Source of the DNA: Nostoc sp. WHI | GTDB lineage: Bacteria; Cyanobacteriota; Cyanobacteriia; Cyanobacteriales; Nostocaceae | Assembly (NCBI RefSeq): GCF_015714725.1 | Contig: NZ_WBKM01000258.1 | Span: 18,833 to 82,832 of the forward strand | Direction of reading: 5' to 3' | Length of the DNA: 64,000 nucleotides | Part shown: in pieces, positions 54,350 to 62,761 of the stretch | Layout of the letters: every line of letters starts with the position of its first letter | Numbering within the stretch: position 1 is the stretch's first letter | Translations under genes and position numbers: made by a program | The notes under the pieces: generated by a model | Told to the model about the DNA's origin: nothing | The model's input: only the letters and a program-made list of their open reading frames with translations | Databases searched by the model: none

Positions 54350-55921
54350 ATGGTGCTGAAGCTACTGGTGGGGCGTTTTGTCCAAATTACTGAAGATAAT
54401 ATGGCATTTTCGTTTCTATTTACCCTCCTACTGGGGCTAGCTACTTATCTAATGATGCAGCACAGGGTTGCTCAGATGACTCGGACGCCAGTATGGTTGT
54501 TGTGGCTGGTTTTAATGACACCAGCATTTCTGTTGAGCGGATGGACGCTGATGTACGGAGCGAAACAATCTCCGCCGCCAACGCTGATCATTTGGTCGTT
54601 ATTTGTTTGTCCACTGTTGTACTGGATATTGTTTCAATGGGGGCGTCAAGCGCCAACAGATACACCAATCCAAGCTCCAGCCGAAGCCTTAGAATCACAG
54701 CCGGCTATCCAGGCTACCCCGGAACCTATAGTGCGTCACATTGAGCCAAAAGAAGAAACTCAACTGCGAAATTGTTTTCCTTGGTCTGTATACTACATTC
54801 AAAATATTGAGTATCGACCACAAGCTGTGATTTGCCGTGGTCAGTTGCGAACTCAAGCCAGCAACGCTTACCAGCAGATTAAGACTAATATTGAATCACA
54901 ATTTGGCGATCGCTTCGTGCTAATTTTTCAAGAAGGTTTCAATGGCAAACCTTTCTTTGTGCTGGTTCCTAACGCTCAAGCTGCTAGAGAGACAAATATA
55001 CCACGACGCAACCAGGAACGGTTAACTCGCCCAGCATTAGCAGTTCTACTACTAATAGCTACTTTGCTAACTACTACCTTGGTGGGTGTGGAAATTGCTG
55101 GGGTTACTCTTCCGCCTCTATGGCAAATTGGCTCTTTGTTCAAAGTTCTATCTAACCCAGATATCCTATTCAAAGGATTACCCTACGCCTTAGCATTGAT
55201 GACTATTTTGGGTATTCATGAATTGGGACATTATTTAACAGCTAAATTCTACAATATTCGCTCGACGTTGCCTTACTTTATTCCCGTGCCTTTCTTCTTG
55301 GGAACTTTTGGCGCATTTATTCAGATGCGTAGTCCTACTCCCAATCGCAAAGCTTTATTTGATGTTAGTATCGCTGGCCCAATTGCAGGTTTTGTTGTTA
55401 CCTTGCCATTACTAATATGGGGGTTGGCTCATTCTGATGTGGTTTCCGCTACTGAAAAAACCCGACTTTTGAATACTGATGCCCTTAATCCCAAATATTC
55501 AATTTTACTAGCGGTACTCTCGAAGTTAGCCTTGGGAAGTCAGTTAACAGCACAATCCGCTCTTGATTTGCATCCAGTGGCTGTAGCTGGTTTTCTAGGA
55601 CTAATTGTTACAGCTTTAAATTTAATGCCTGTGGGACAATTAGATGGAGGTCACATTATCCATGCGATGTTTGGACAACGAACTGCGCTTGTAATTGGTC
55701 AAATTGCTCGCGTGTTGTTGCTACTACTGGCTTTAGTTCGCGAAGAGTTTTTGTTGTGGGCAATTATCTTATTATTTATGCCGTTGGTTGATGAGCCTGC
55801 ACTGAATGATGTTACTGAATTGGATAATGGACGTGATATTTGGGGATTACTGGCAATGGCTTTGTTGATTATAATTATTTTGCCATTACCGCAGGCGATC
55901 GCTAGCTTTTTGCAAATTTAA
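54350..55921 (+). CDS. Site-2 protease family membrane metalloprotease
   Basis: This protein of about 523 residues cleaves substrates within the membrane. It has N-terminal membrane helices (20-100), a soluble insertion (about 110-225) and a core with the zinc motif HELGH (GIHELGHYLTAKF) and LMPVGQLDGGHI carrying the third ligand. This layout resembles cyanobacterial/chloroplast EGY proteins. ATG 54350 is preferred to TTG 54305, but both are plausible. Six or more hydrophobic segments are visible. Confidence 0.88.
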   Translation: MVLKLLVGRFVQITEDNMAFSFLFTLLLGLATYLMMQHRVAQMTRTPVWLLWLVLMTPAFLLSGWTLMYGAKQSPPPTLIIWSLFVCPLLYWILFQWGRQAPTDTPIQAPAEALESQPAIQATPEPIVRHIEPKEETQLRNCFPWSVYYIQNIEYRPQAVICRGQLRTQASNAYQQIKTNIESQFGDRFVLIFQEGFNGKPFFVLVPNAQAARETNIPRRNQERLTRPALAVLLLIATLLTTTLVGVEIAGVTLPPLWQIGSLFKVLSNPDILFKGLPYALALMTILGIHELGHYLTAKFYNIRSTLPYFIPVPFFLGTFGAFIQMRSPTPNRKALFDVSIAGPIAGFVVTLPLLIWGLAHSDVVSATEKTRLLNTDALNPKYSILLAVLSKLALGSQLTAQSALDLHPVAVAGFLGLIVTALNLMPVGQLDGGHIIHAMFGQRTALVIGQIARVLLLLLALVREEFLLWAIILLFMPLVDEPALNDVTELDNGRDIWGLLAMALLIIIILPLPQAIASFLQI

Positions 55922-55960
55922 AAGTCTCTCCTTTTTCCAACTACAAAACTAACCAAAAGC

Positions 55961-56068
55961 AAAAACGTGTTACAGTTCATAACATTTTCAGCACTGGCTA
56001 TGGTTTATCTCGGTTTTTAGGTAGCGCTTTAATTGGTATTTTATCCATCGCTCAATTACTGCGCTAAT
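55961..56068 (+). pseudogene. Possible C-terminal relic of an MFS transporter
   Basis: A 36-codon stretch reads TVHNIFSTGYGLSRFLGSAL then IGILSIAQLLR and a stop. The GYGLSRFLGSALIGIL segment resembles the end of a major-facilitator permease. No start codon and no room for a full gene. Low confidence. Confidence 0.3.
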
Positions 56069-56130
56069 TGTCTTTTTGTCCACAACTCAGTTGTTATAGG
56101 ATTGCTATATAATATTGTTAATTTTTGATC

Positions 56131-57321
56131 TTAGTAGTTGTTTTGCGTCAAGCTTTTTATCTTAGAAGCTGTTTCTTCTGGTTTTCCAGAGAGAGGGAAA
56201 ATTAAAATACTTTTGATTGCGTTGTTATTTACTAATTCTTTTAACCGATGTAATTGGTTATCAGTAATCGCAACTCCAGCATAATTTTTAGCATAATTTA
56301 ATTCTTCCTTGAAATTCGTCTCATTATAAGCTTGAATAAACACTCTATCAACATTCCATTTTTGCCAATCAGCTGCGAAATATCGTTTAGCCCAGTAAGG
56401 GTTATGATGACAAATATCAAAACTAACTGAAGAGTTAGCTTGTTTCATCGCAGCTATCATTTGCTGCAAAAAATTAGTTAATTTAGCCGTGCGATCAATT
56501 TTGCCGGGTAGTTCAGCATGATAGCCTAGATAATCATCCCATTGAACTGCATCAATCTTCGGATATTTTTGGACGAACTCCACTAAGATATTTTTAAATA
56601 AACTAGCAACCTCAGGAATCTCCACATCAAGAACATAATGATCAATTCCAAGATATGTTTTATCTACGCCAGGAACAAGCCATTTCTGAGAAATTGCTAA
56701 ATCATAAATCGGACTGTTTTTATCGATTTTAATACCTTTCTCGAAATAAGCGTGAACTTGCATTCCCTGGATGTGCGCTTCATCAATCAACCAATTTAAC
56801 CATCGTTCTTGAAACAGGTTTGGACAACTTTTATACCCTAGCGTTTGCTGCATAACATCGCTATTGTACATCGTACAACCATTACCCCAAACACCGTGAA
56901 TAATCGTATTAATTCCTTGAGAGCGATAGTAACGAACTCTCTGACGAATCGTTTGTTCATCAGCATTATTCGTAACTTGGTAGCGACTTAAATAAATTCC
57001 TCTAAATACTTTCTTCTTCCAAGGAGTTGGAGGTAATGGTGCTTTTGGAAGTGTTATTGGTTTAACTGAAACTTGCTTATTATTAGGAGTAAGACTTGAA
57101 GGGATTGATAAAGAGGAAGTGGGAGTTGAAGAAGTAATTGGAGTGGGAGTAGAATTTAAAATAGGAATAGTTATTTGTTGAATCTTAGATAAAAGGTTGC
57201 TGATGTCTAAATTTCCTTTTTGACTGAACCACCAATAACCACCTCCTAAGATAATTATGATTACGGAGAACGGAATATTTGAGCATCCACATCCATTTGG
57301 CTTTTTGTTTTGGCGCGACAT
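56131..57321 (-). CDS. GHL10-type (DUF187-like) putative glycosyl hydrolase
   Basis: This 396-residue protein has a membrane segment near residues 15-32 and a Pro/Ser/Thr-rich linker (45-95). The following TIM-barrel-like domain contains RGIYLSRYQ, GINTIIHGVWG, WLNWLIDEAHIQGMQVHAYF, YVLDVEIPEV and DAVQWDDYLGYH (a likely acidic active site). It probably acts on polysaccharide at the cell surface. ATG 57321 is preferred over TTG 57345. Confidence 0.78.
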   Translation of the reverse strand: MSRQNKKPNGCGCSNIPFSVIIIILGGGYWWFSQKGNLDISNLLSKIQQITIPILNSTPTPITSSTPTSSLSIPSSLTPNNKQVSVKPITLPKAPLPPTPWKKKVFRGIYLSRYQVTNNADEQTIRQRVRYYRSQGINTIIHGVWGNGCTMYNSDVMQQTLGYKSCPNLFQERWLNWLIDEAHIQGMQVHAYFEKGIKIDKNSPIYDLAISQKWLVPGVDKTYLGIDHYVLDVEIPEVASLFKNILVEFVQKYPKIDAVQWDDYLGYHAELPGKIDRTAKLTNFLQQMIAAMKQANSSVSFDICHHNPYWAKRYFAADWQKWNVDRVFIQAYNETNFKEELNYAKNYAGVAITDNQLHRLKELVNNNAIKSILIFPLSGKPEETASKIKSLTQNNY

Positions 57322-57345
57322 AGTAATATGATGATTGTCTGGCAA

Positions 57346-57859
57346 TCTTAATCTATATATATATAGATTGCTACAATTTCACATCTATGCTTTCCAGATA
57401 CAAGCTCTAACAAACTGAGCTTCACTATGAATGGTAAAACTTGCTCTAATCGCTCTCTATGAATTCAAGCTAATGAGCATTTAAATTGCATAAAAGCAGT
57501 GCTGGAGCCGCCTACTACAAGCGAATCATTCTGGAAAAATGTATAGCAATTAGTTTACCTCAAGCAAGCTGCTAGAACTAATGACTAATTAGGGCGTACT
57601 CTAAACTTAATTCCCCCTATAAACCTACGGTGTACACACAAGTCGGAAATAGTAGTCTGTCAAGGAATAATTGACGAATACATTCTCTGTAGAGACGGCG
57701 ATTTATCGCGTCTCTCTAACGTGCCAGTGTTTCAGACGCGATTTATCGCGTCTCTACATGAAGGTTTTTTGGCTTGTCCCAACCCTATTGCGGTAAAACT
57801 GGACTTGACTTGTGTGTACACCCTAGCCCTGTAAATAGGGGGAATATGTTGTATTAAAA
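57346..57859. other. Intergenic region with nested MITE
   Basis: This 514-bp gap holds a CTATATATATATAG run (57352-57365), MITE family A copy 3, and an 11-bp inverted pair ATTCCCCCTAT (57610-57620) / ATAGGGGGAAT (57835-57845) that brackets the MITE. No gene is seen. Confidence 0.7.
57625..57826. mobile_element. MITE family A, copy 3
   Basis: This 202-bp element has ends CTACGGTGTACACACAAGTC and GACTTGTGTGTACACCCTAG. It is very close to the copy at 53268, with the same two internal CGATTTATCGCGTCTC motifs. It sits inside an inverted G-rich/C-rich pair that probably was a terminator hairpin before insertion. Confidence 0.92.
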
Positions 57860-58426
57860 CTAATTCGATATTGAATTAGCTGCCTCCGAAACCTTCTCGG
57901 CTGGTGGAAACCCACCCATGCGAATCTCAGAAGTGAAAGAAGTAATACTAAATCCACCAAAACTTTTAAAGACATTTACCCGCATTCGCAAATTGGGGCT
58001 AGCAAACCACAGGCGTTCCTCTGATGACATCGTTTCATCCTCTGTAGTTAGGATTAAAGCACCATCACTGTCAATTTTATAGCGTCCGGCAACTGGGGTT
58101 TTCTCGGTATCAACTATTTCCCGCAGTAACTTGCCTTGAGCCTGGTTATCTGCATCAGGTATCGAAACTAATACAGTTGAACCACTGTGTTTTGCTTGAT
58201 CCTTTTCCATCGTACCGTTCCAGGTGATTTTAGTGCCACAGGAGGCGGAACTAGGATTAATTTCGTACTGTTGACACAGTTTGATCACTTCTGGATGATC
58301 TACTGCCAGCGTCTCAATGATGATGTCTGACTTGCCATTTTCAGATTGATTAAAAGCCAAATGTTGACTAGTACGATGAGAAAACCATTTACCAGCGCTT
58401 AATTGAAAAAACTCTTCAATATTCAT
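57860..58426 (-). CDS. cpcS: Phycobiliprotein lyase CpcS/CpeS
   Basis: This 188-residue lipocalin-like lyase attaches phycocyanobilin to Cys84-type sites of phycobiliprotein beta subunits and allophycocyanin. It begins [20 protein letters not shown] and contains [11 protein letters not shown], the [11 protein letters not shown] strand, and [20 protein letters not shown], the block typical of CpcS. ATG 58426 is chosen because the family N-terminus starts there; an ATG at 58444 would add six residues. The NblB-like gene lies upstream on the same strand. Confidence 0.93.
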   Translation of the reverse strand: MNIEEFFQLSAGKWFSHRTSQHLAFNQSENGKSDIIIETLAVDHPEVIKLCQQYEINPSSASCGTKITWNGTMEKDQAKHSGSTVLVSIPDADNQAQGKLLREIVDTEKTPVAGRYKIDSDGALILTTEDETMSSEERLWFASPNLRMRVNVFKSFGGFSITSFTSEIRMGGFPPAEKVSEAANSISN

Positions 58427-58500
58427 GAATGAAATTACCTGCATTAAAATGCTAAGATTACCACTTAATGATTATTAAAAGGTAGCAGCAGGGTTTAATA

Positions 58501-59181
58501 TTATGCTTGATTGCCTATTTCTTCAAGCTTTTTGAGGCCAATTCTAGCTGCCTCAGCAACGTTGAAATGATTATCTTTTTCCAAGTATTTTAAAGCTGAG
58601 ACACTTTTGGGAGTGGGAAGATTTGCCAAGGCTTCTGCCAAACGCTGCCTTACTAACCAATCATCTGATTGGGCGAAGCGCAGGATCTTATCGACAGATT
58701 CAATGTCTTGAATTTCTCCTAGTGCAGAGATTGCAACTTGTTGCAACACTACTTCTTTGCTATCCAATGCCTGAAGCAGAATTTGACGGGCACGGGGGTC
58801 TTTAATGTTACCTAGAGAAACGGCTGCACTCAAGCGTACTAGCCACTCAGTATCTTCATAAAATGCCCGTGACAGTACCTCAAAGGCTCTAGCATCACCC
58901 AAATATCCTAAAGCACCGGCAGCATCAGCACGTATACCATAATCTGGGTCATTTACGAGAATTTTCACCAAAATTGAATAACATTCTGGTGTTGGCTTGA
59001 TTCCAAGGGCAAATATTGCCATCGATCGCAGTTGCAAAGATTCGTCGTCTAATACCTTTTTAATCAAAGGGACTGCATCTGTAGGGGAAACATGACGCAG
59101 ATTCGCCAAGGCTACCATGCGATCGCGCAGATTCGGACTGTCTAACTGAGTAGAAATTTCTTGTAAGCTGAGATTTGTCAT
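58501..59181 (-). CDS. HEAT-repeat protein, NblB-like
   Basis: This 226-residue protein is made of about six HEAT-like repeats (AVPLIKKVLDDESLQLRSMA, then IRADAAGALGYLGDARAFEV and VRLSAAVSLGNIKDPRARQI). This is the pattern of phycobilin lyase E/F-like and NblB proteins. Its length and its position directly before cpcS fit NblB, which helps dismantle phycobilisomes during nutrient stress, but the family is broad. Confidence 0.7.
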   Translation of the reverse strand: MTNLSLQEISTQLDSPNLRDRMVALANLRHVSPTDAVPLIKKVLDDESLQLRSMAIFALGIKPTPECYSILVKILVNDPDYGIRADAAGALGYLGDARAFEVLSRAFYEDTEWLVRLSAAVSLGNIKDPRARQILLQALDSKEVVLQQVAISALGEIQDIESVDKILRFAQSDDWLVRQRLAEALANLPTPKSVSALKYLEKDNHFNVAEAARIGLKKLEEIGNQA

Positions 59182-59559
59182 TTAGTTAAAAGTGTTTTCT
59201 TTACTTAATCTTAATTTACCTGATTAGTTCATTAGGCTGTCGCCGTGGCAAAATAGGAGTTTGGCGACTTTACAAAATGGCTCAATTATGAGTGAAAAAT
59301 AAACAAATATTACTTTTTGCGAGATTATATATTGAATTTAGCAGTCAGACTTAACACTTAACTGTGCCTGAGGTATGAAGAGAAGACTAGGGTGGCAAAC
59401 GTAAGTTAAGGGTATAACTGTCAAATACAGCATTAAACTTTTAGCTCAAACAGCACAAGTTCCACATCTGTCCCTTGGGGAATGTGAGATGAATGGACTG
59501 TAAAAATTCAACTATTTGTACAAGTTTGCTTCAAACTGTATATAGACTAGCTTTGAAAA
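59182..59559. other. Intergenic region before tRNA-Ser, no feature seen
   Basis: This 378-bp AT-rich spacer contains the promoter side of the NblB-like gene. I see no repeat, terminator or small gene that can be supported. Confidence 0.5.
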
Positions 59560-59644
59560 CGGAGAGGGAGGGATTCGAACCCTCGTTAAGTTTCCCTAAA
59601 CAGACTTTCCAGGTCTGCGCCTTCAACCACTCGGCCACCTCTCC
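59560..59644 (-). tRNA. tRNA-Ser (anticodon GGA)
   Basis: The reverse complement folds as a class II tRNA. The acceptor GGAGAGG pairs with CCTCTCC; the D arm contains GCCGAGTGGTTGAAGGC; the anticodon arm is CAGAC-CTGGAAA-GTCTG with anticodon GGA. A long variable arm and the T arm GAGGGTTCGAATCCCTC follow. The discriminator is G, as expected for serine. CCA is not encoded; a T-run follows. Confidence 0.96.
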
Positions 59645-59750
59645 AGGTGCCACGATTCACGATTATACTATGAAATCCCAGAAAATGCAAAGATAGAGAA
59701 AGACATTTTAGATTGAATCTGAAAGTTCTAATCCCAAAACGCAAATCCAG

Positions 59751-60119
59751 ATGTCTTGTACATACACAATTAAAGTTCGCGATCGCGCCACTGGCAAAAT
59801 ATATAGCCTACAAGTGCCAGAAGACCGCTATATCCTGCACACTGCCGAAAAACAAGGGGTGGAACTGCCGTTTTCTTGCCGTAATGGGGCTTGCACTACT
59901 TGTGCAGTGAGGGTGTTGTCGGGAGAAATTTACCAACCGGAGGCGATCGGATTGTCGCCAGATTTACGTCGGCAAGGTTACGCCTTGTTGTGTGTGAGTT
60001 ACCCCCGTTCTGACTTGGAGGTGGAGACGCAAGACGAAGATGAAGTCTATGAACTCCAGTTTGGACGCTATTTTGCTAGGGGGAAAGTTAAAGCGGGTTT
60101 ACCGTTAGATGAGGAATAG
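59751..60119 (+). CDS. Plant-type [2Fe-2S] ferredoxin with C-terminal extension
   Basis: This 122-residue electron carrier has cluster ligands C43, C48, C51 (CRNGACTTC) and C81. It is about 25 residues longer than photosynthetic ferredoxin because of a charged tail (90-122, ending KVKAGLPLDEE), resembling the FdC2-like group. Its end overlaps the long frame of the next gene, but that gene probably starts later. Confidence 0.92.
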   Translation: MSCTYTIKVRDRATGKIYSLQVPEDRYILHTAEKQGVELPFSCRNGACTTCAVRVLSGEIYQPEAIGLSPDLRRQGYALLCVSYPRSDLEVETQDEDEVYELQFGRYFARGKVKAGLPLDEE

Positions 60120-60174
60120 GATTTTGTTCACGCAGAGGCGCAGAGGCGCAGAGAGAAGTTTGAGTGGTATCTGG

Positions 60175-60696
60175 GTGCGAAAAATAGTTATTTTGGGTTG
60201 TTTATTGCTTTTGGTGGGTTGCCAAGGTAAAAATCAACTGCCAAACAATGAGGCTCAGGTGAAGGTAGCGCGGGTAGTTAGTGGGCAAAGTTTGGAAGTG
60301 TTAGGTATGGCTGAACAACCAAATTTGATTTCTCAGGTGCGGTTAGTGGGGATTGATGCACCAGATTTGCGACAGCGCCCTTGGGGAGAAGCAGCAAAAG
60401 AACAGTTAGAGGATCTAATTGGTGGTGCAGAACAATCGGTAACGCTGGAGTTTGATTTAGAAGCAAAAGATAAAATTGGGCGAACTCTAGCTTATGTGTG
60501 GAAAAATAAGGTGTTGTTGAATGAAGAATTGGTGAAACAAGGGAATGCAATGTTTGTAGGGCGATCGCCTAACCACAAATATGACCAGCGTTTAGAACGT
60601 GCCCAACAATGGGCTAGACTCATGGGACAAGGAATCTGGAACTCAGAAAAACCCATGCGTCTTACTCCCTCTGAGTTTCGCCGCCAAAATCTTTAA
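60175..60696 (+). CDS. Thermonuclease (SNase)-like lipoprotein
   Basis: This 173-residue protein has a lipoprotein signal (KIVILGCLLLLVGC) and an SNase-like domain (about 35-150) with VRLVGIDAPDLRQ, GEAAKEQLEDL, KIGRTLAYVW and NEELVKQGNAM. GTG 60175 is chosen because the signal starts there; the frame is open to 60109, but that stretch is a genome repeat (CGCAGAGGCGCAGAGGCGCA). It is probably lipid-anchored outside the cytoplasmic membrane. Confidence 0.82.
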   Translation: MRKIVILGCLLLLVGCQGKNQLPNNEAQVKVARVVSGQSLEVLGMAEQPNLISQVRLVGIDAPDLRQRPWGEAAKEQLEDLIGGAEQSVTLEFDLEAKDKIGRTLAYVWKNKVLLNEELVKQGNAMFVGRSPNHKYDQRLERAQQWARLMGQGIWNSEKPMRLTPSEFRRQNL

Positions 60697-60802
60697 TGAG
60701 TGCTGAGTCTTGAGTGCTGAGTCCTGAGTGGGGAGTAATGAGTAATGAGAGAGAGATAGAATAACCAATGCCCAATGCCCAATGCCCAATGCCTAATAAC
60801 AA
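60697..60802. repeat. Spacer with short tandem repeats
   Basis: GAGTGCTGAGT-type repeats are followed by about five head-to-tail CCAATGC heptamers (60765-60793). The repeat DNA ends a few bases before the inositol monophosphatase start. Confidence 0.85.
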
Positions 60803-61615
60803 ATGACTAATCTACAAATTTTTCTAGATATTGCGACAGAAGCGGCGTTAGCTGCTGGTGCCATTTTGCAAGGTTACTTGGGTAAGTTAGAAGATGCAAT
60901 TATTGAAAAAGGACGCCCTGGTGATTTAGTCACTGCTGCTGATAAAGCCTCAGAAGAGTTGATTTTAGAAATTTTGCGCTGCCACTTTCCTCAGCACTCT
61001 ATCCTCGCTGAAGAATCAGGGAAATTAGGTAATCAAGAGAATGAATACCTCTGGACAATAGATCCTCTAGATGGCACAACCAACTACGCCCATCAATACC
61101 CATTCTTCGCCGTCTCCATTGGGCTTCTAATTAATGGCGTTCCGCAAGTTGGTGTAATTTATGACCCCTTCCACAATGAGCTATTTCGTGCCGCTACTGG
61201 CTTAGGAGCAACGCGCAACCGTCGTCCCATCAAGGTTTCAAAAACATCGGAACTGAGTAAGAGTCTACTAGTGACAGGATTTGCCTACGATCGCCGCGAA
61301 ACCTCTGATAACAACTATGCAGAATTTAGTCACCTTACCCATCTTACCCAAGGAGTCAGACGTAGCGGTTCAGCAGCGCTAGATTTGGCGTATGTTGCTT
61401 GTGGACGTGTTGATGGTTACTGGGAACGAGGACTTTCTCCTTGGGATATTGTCGCTGGTATAATTTTGTTACAAGAAGCTAGCGGCAAAGTCACCGCCTA
61501 CGATGGCACTCCCTTCAAAATTGAGTCTGGTAGAATTCTCGCAACAAATGGTTATATTCACGACACTCTCAGTAGCGAACTTTTACAAGTTCCGCCCCTG
61601 TCAGCTTGGGTGTGA
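60803..61615 (+). CDS. Inositol monophosphatase family protein
   Basis: This 270-residue Mg-dependent phosphatase has the full set of motifs: LVTAADKASE, AEESG, WTIDPLDGTTNYAH (metal ligands), the RRSGSAALDLAYVACGRVDG block and SPWDIVAG. It probably removes phosphate from inositol phosphate or related sugars (SuhB/HisN-like). HisN activity would fit with hisZ nearby, but that is only an idea. Confidence 0.9.
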   Translation: MTNLQIFLDIATEAALAAGAILQGYLGKLEDAIIEKGRPGDLVTAADKASEELILEILRCHFPQHSILAEESGKLGNQENEYLWTIDPLDGTTNYAHQYPFFAVSIGLLINGVPQVGVIYDPFHNELFRAATGLGATRNRRPIKVSKTSELSKSLLVTGFAYDRRETSDNNYAEFSHLTHLTQGVRRSGSAALDLAYVACGRVDGYWERGLSPWDIVAGIILLQEASGKVTAYDGTPFKIESGRILATNGYIHDTLSSELLQVPPLSAWV

Positions 61616-61648
61616 GGGAAGATGGGGAGTAAAAATTTTAGATTTTAG

Positions 61649-61703
61649 ATTTTGGATTTTGGATTGAAATTTAATCCAAAATCGTCAATCCAAAATCCAA
61701 AAT
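61649..61703. repeat. Perfect 19-bp inverted repeat
   Basis: ATTTTGGATTTTGGATTGA (61649-61667) and its exact reverse complement (61685-61703) are separated by 17 bases. This is a common spacer hairpin type in Nostoc-group genomes. It may act as a terminator of the upstream gene. Confidence 0.88.
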
Positions 61704-61798
61704 TGAATTGCCCAATGACAATTTGCTACTGACGAATCACTGATCAACCGAAGTAAACTAGAAAGAATCTAACTGCTCCTTTGGTGCAAGACCTCTAT

Positions 61799-62761
61799 AT
61801 GTCTTTCAAAATAGATCGTGGACTATTTAAATATGATTTCATAGATCATCACGCAGTATTGTGCGTTCCAGTTGATGCGGATGTCAAAGAGATTCGCAAA
61901 CGCTATCTCCAAATCGCCCGCCGTTTGCACCCGGACAGTAGTTTTACTGAAAGTGCTGCTCAAAAACAACTAGGGAACGAATTGTTATCAAAGTTAGTTA
62001 ACCCAGCTTACGAAAAACTGTCTGGCGATCGCACTCGTGCGGAATATATTCTAATTTTGTCGCAAATTGGCAAGCGCCTGGTACAAGAGTCTACTTCGGT
62101 GACTCTAAACACCGACTTGGCTAGACAGTTAGTTGAGGCGTCGAATACTGAGCATTTTTATAAAACTGCGATCGCTAAACTAGCCCAAACCCAATATGAT
62201 TCCTTAGATCAAGCGCTGCAAGTCATTGCTCAAATTAGTGAGTTGAATTTAGTCTATTTAATGCGGAGTGCAGGCAAAGCATCCGCAGCGCCGCCGCCAC
62301 CTGCTCAACCCAAAGTCCAATCAGGTACGCCTCAGGCAAATACACCAAAAGATACACCATCAGCCCCAGCATCGACACCATCCAAAGAAGACTCGATTAT
62401 AGAACAGTATGTTCGTCGCGCTCAATCTTTGATTGATAAAAACCAATTTGCCCAAGCCAAGGTTGAGTTGCAAGATGCCCTAAAGCTAGAACCTAAAAAT
62501 AGTCGCTGCCATAGCTTAATTGGAATGGTGTATTTGAAGCAAAATCAGCTAAAAATGGCAAAAATCCACTTCGATAACGCTCTAAAATTAGACCCTAATG
62601 ACCAAACAGCGTTGCAATGGAAACCGAAAATAGATAAGGCTTTAGGACAACAACCTAATGATCATAAGGTGACTTCATCCCCCAATAATAGAGATAAGCA
62701 ACCAGATAAATCTGGTAGTGGCGGTTTGTTCGGTGGTTTGTTTGGTGGGAAGAAAAAATAA
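61799..62761 (+). CDS. J-domain protein with C-terminal TPR
   Basis: This 320-residue co-chaperone has a J domain at about 12-75 with the essential HPD (RRLHPDSSF), a Pro/Ala/Thr linker (165-205) and two to three TPRs (about 208-285). The tail is SGSGGLFGGLFGGKKK. It probably stimulates a DnaK ATPase and recruits clients by the TPRs. ATG 61799 is preferred to TTG 61781. Its stop overlaps the hisZ start by one base (TAATG). Confidence 0.88.
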   Translation: MSFKIDRGLFKYDFIDHHAVLCVPVDADVKEIRKRYLQIARRLHPDSSFTESAAQKQLGNELLSKLVNPAYEKLSGDRTRAEYILILSQIGKRLVQESTSVTLNTDLARQLVEASNTEHFYKTAIAKLAQTQYDSLDQALQVIAQISELNLVYLMRSAGKASAAPPPPAQPKVQSGTPQANTPKDTPSAPASTPSKEDSIIEQYVRRAQSLIDKNQFAQAKVELQDALKLEPKNSRCHSLIGMVYLKQNQLKMAKIHFDNALKLDPNDQTALQWKPKIDKALGQQPNDHKVTSSPNNRDKQPDKSGSGGLFGGLFGGKKK

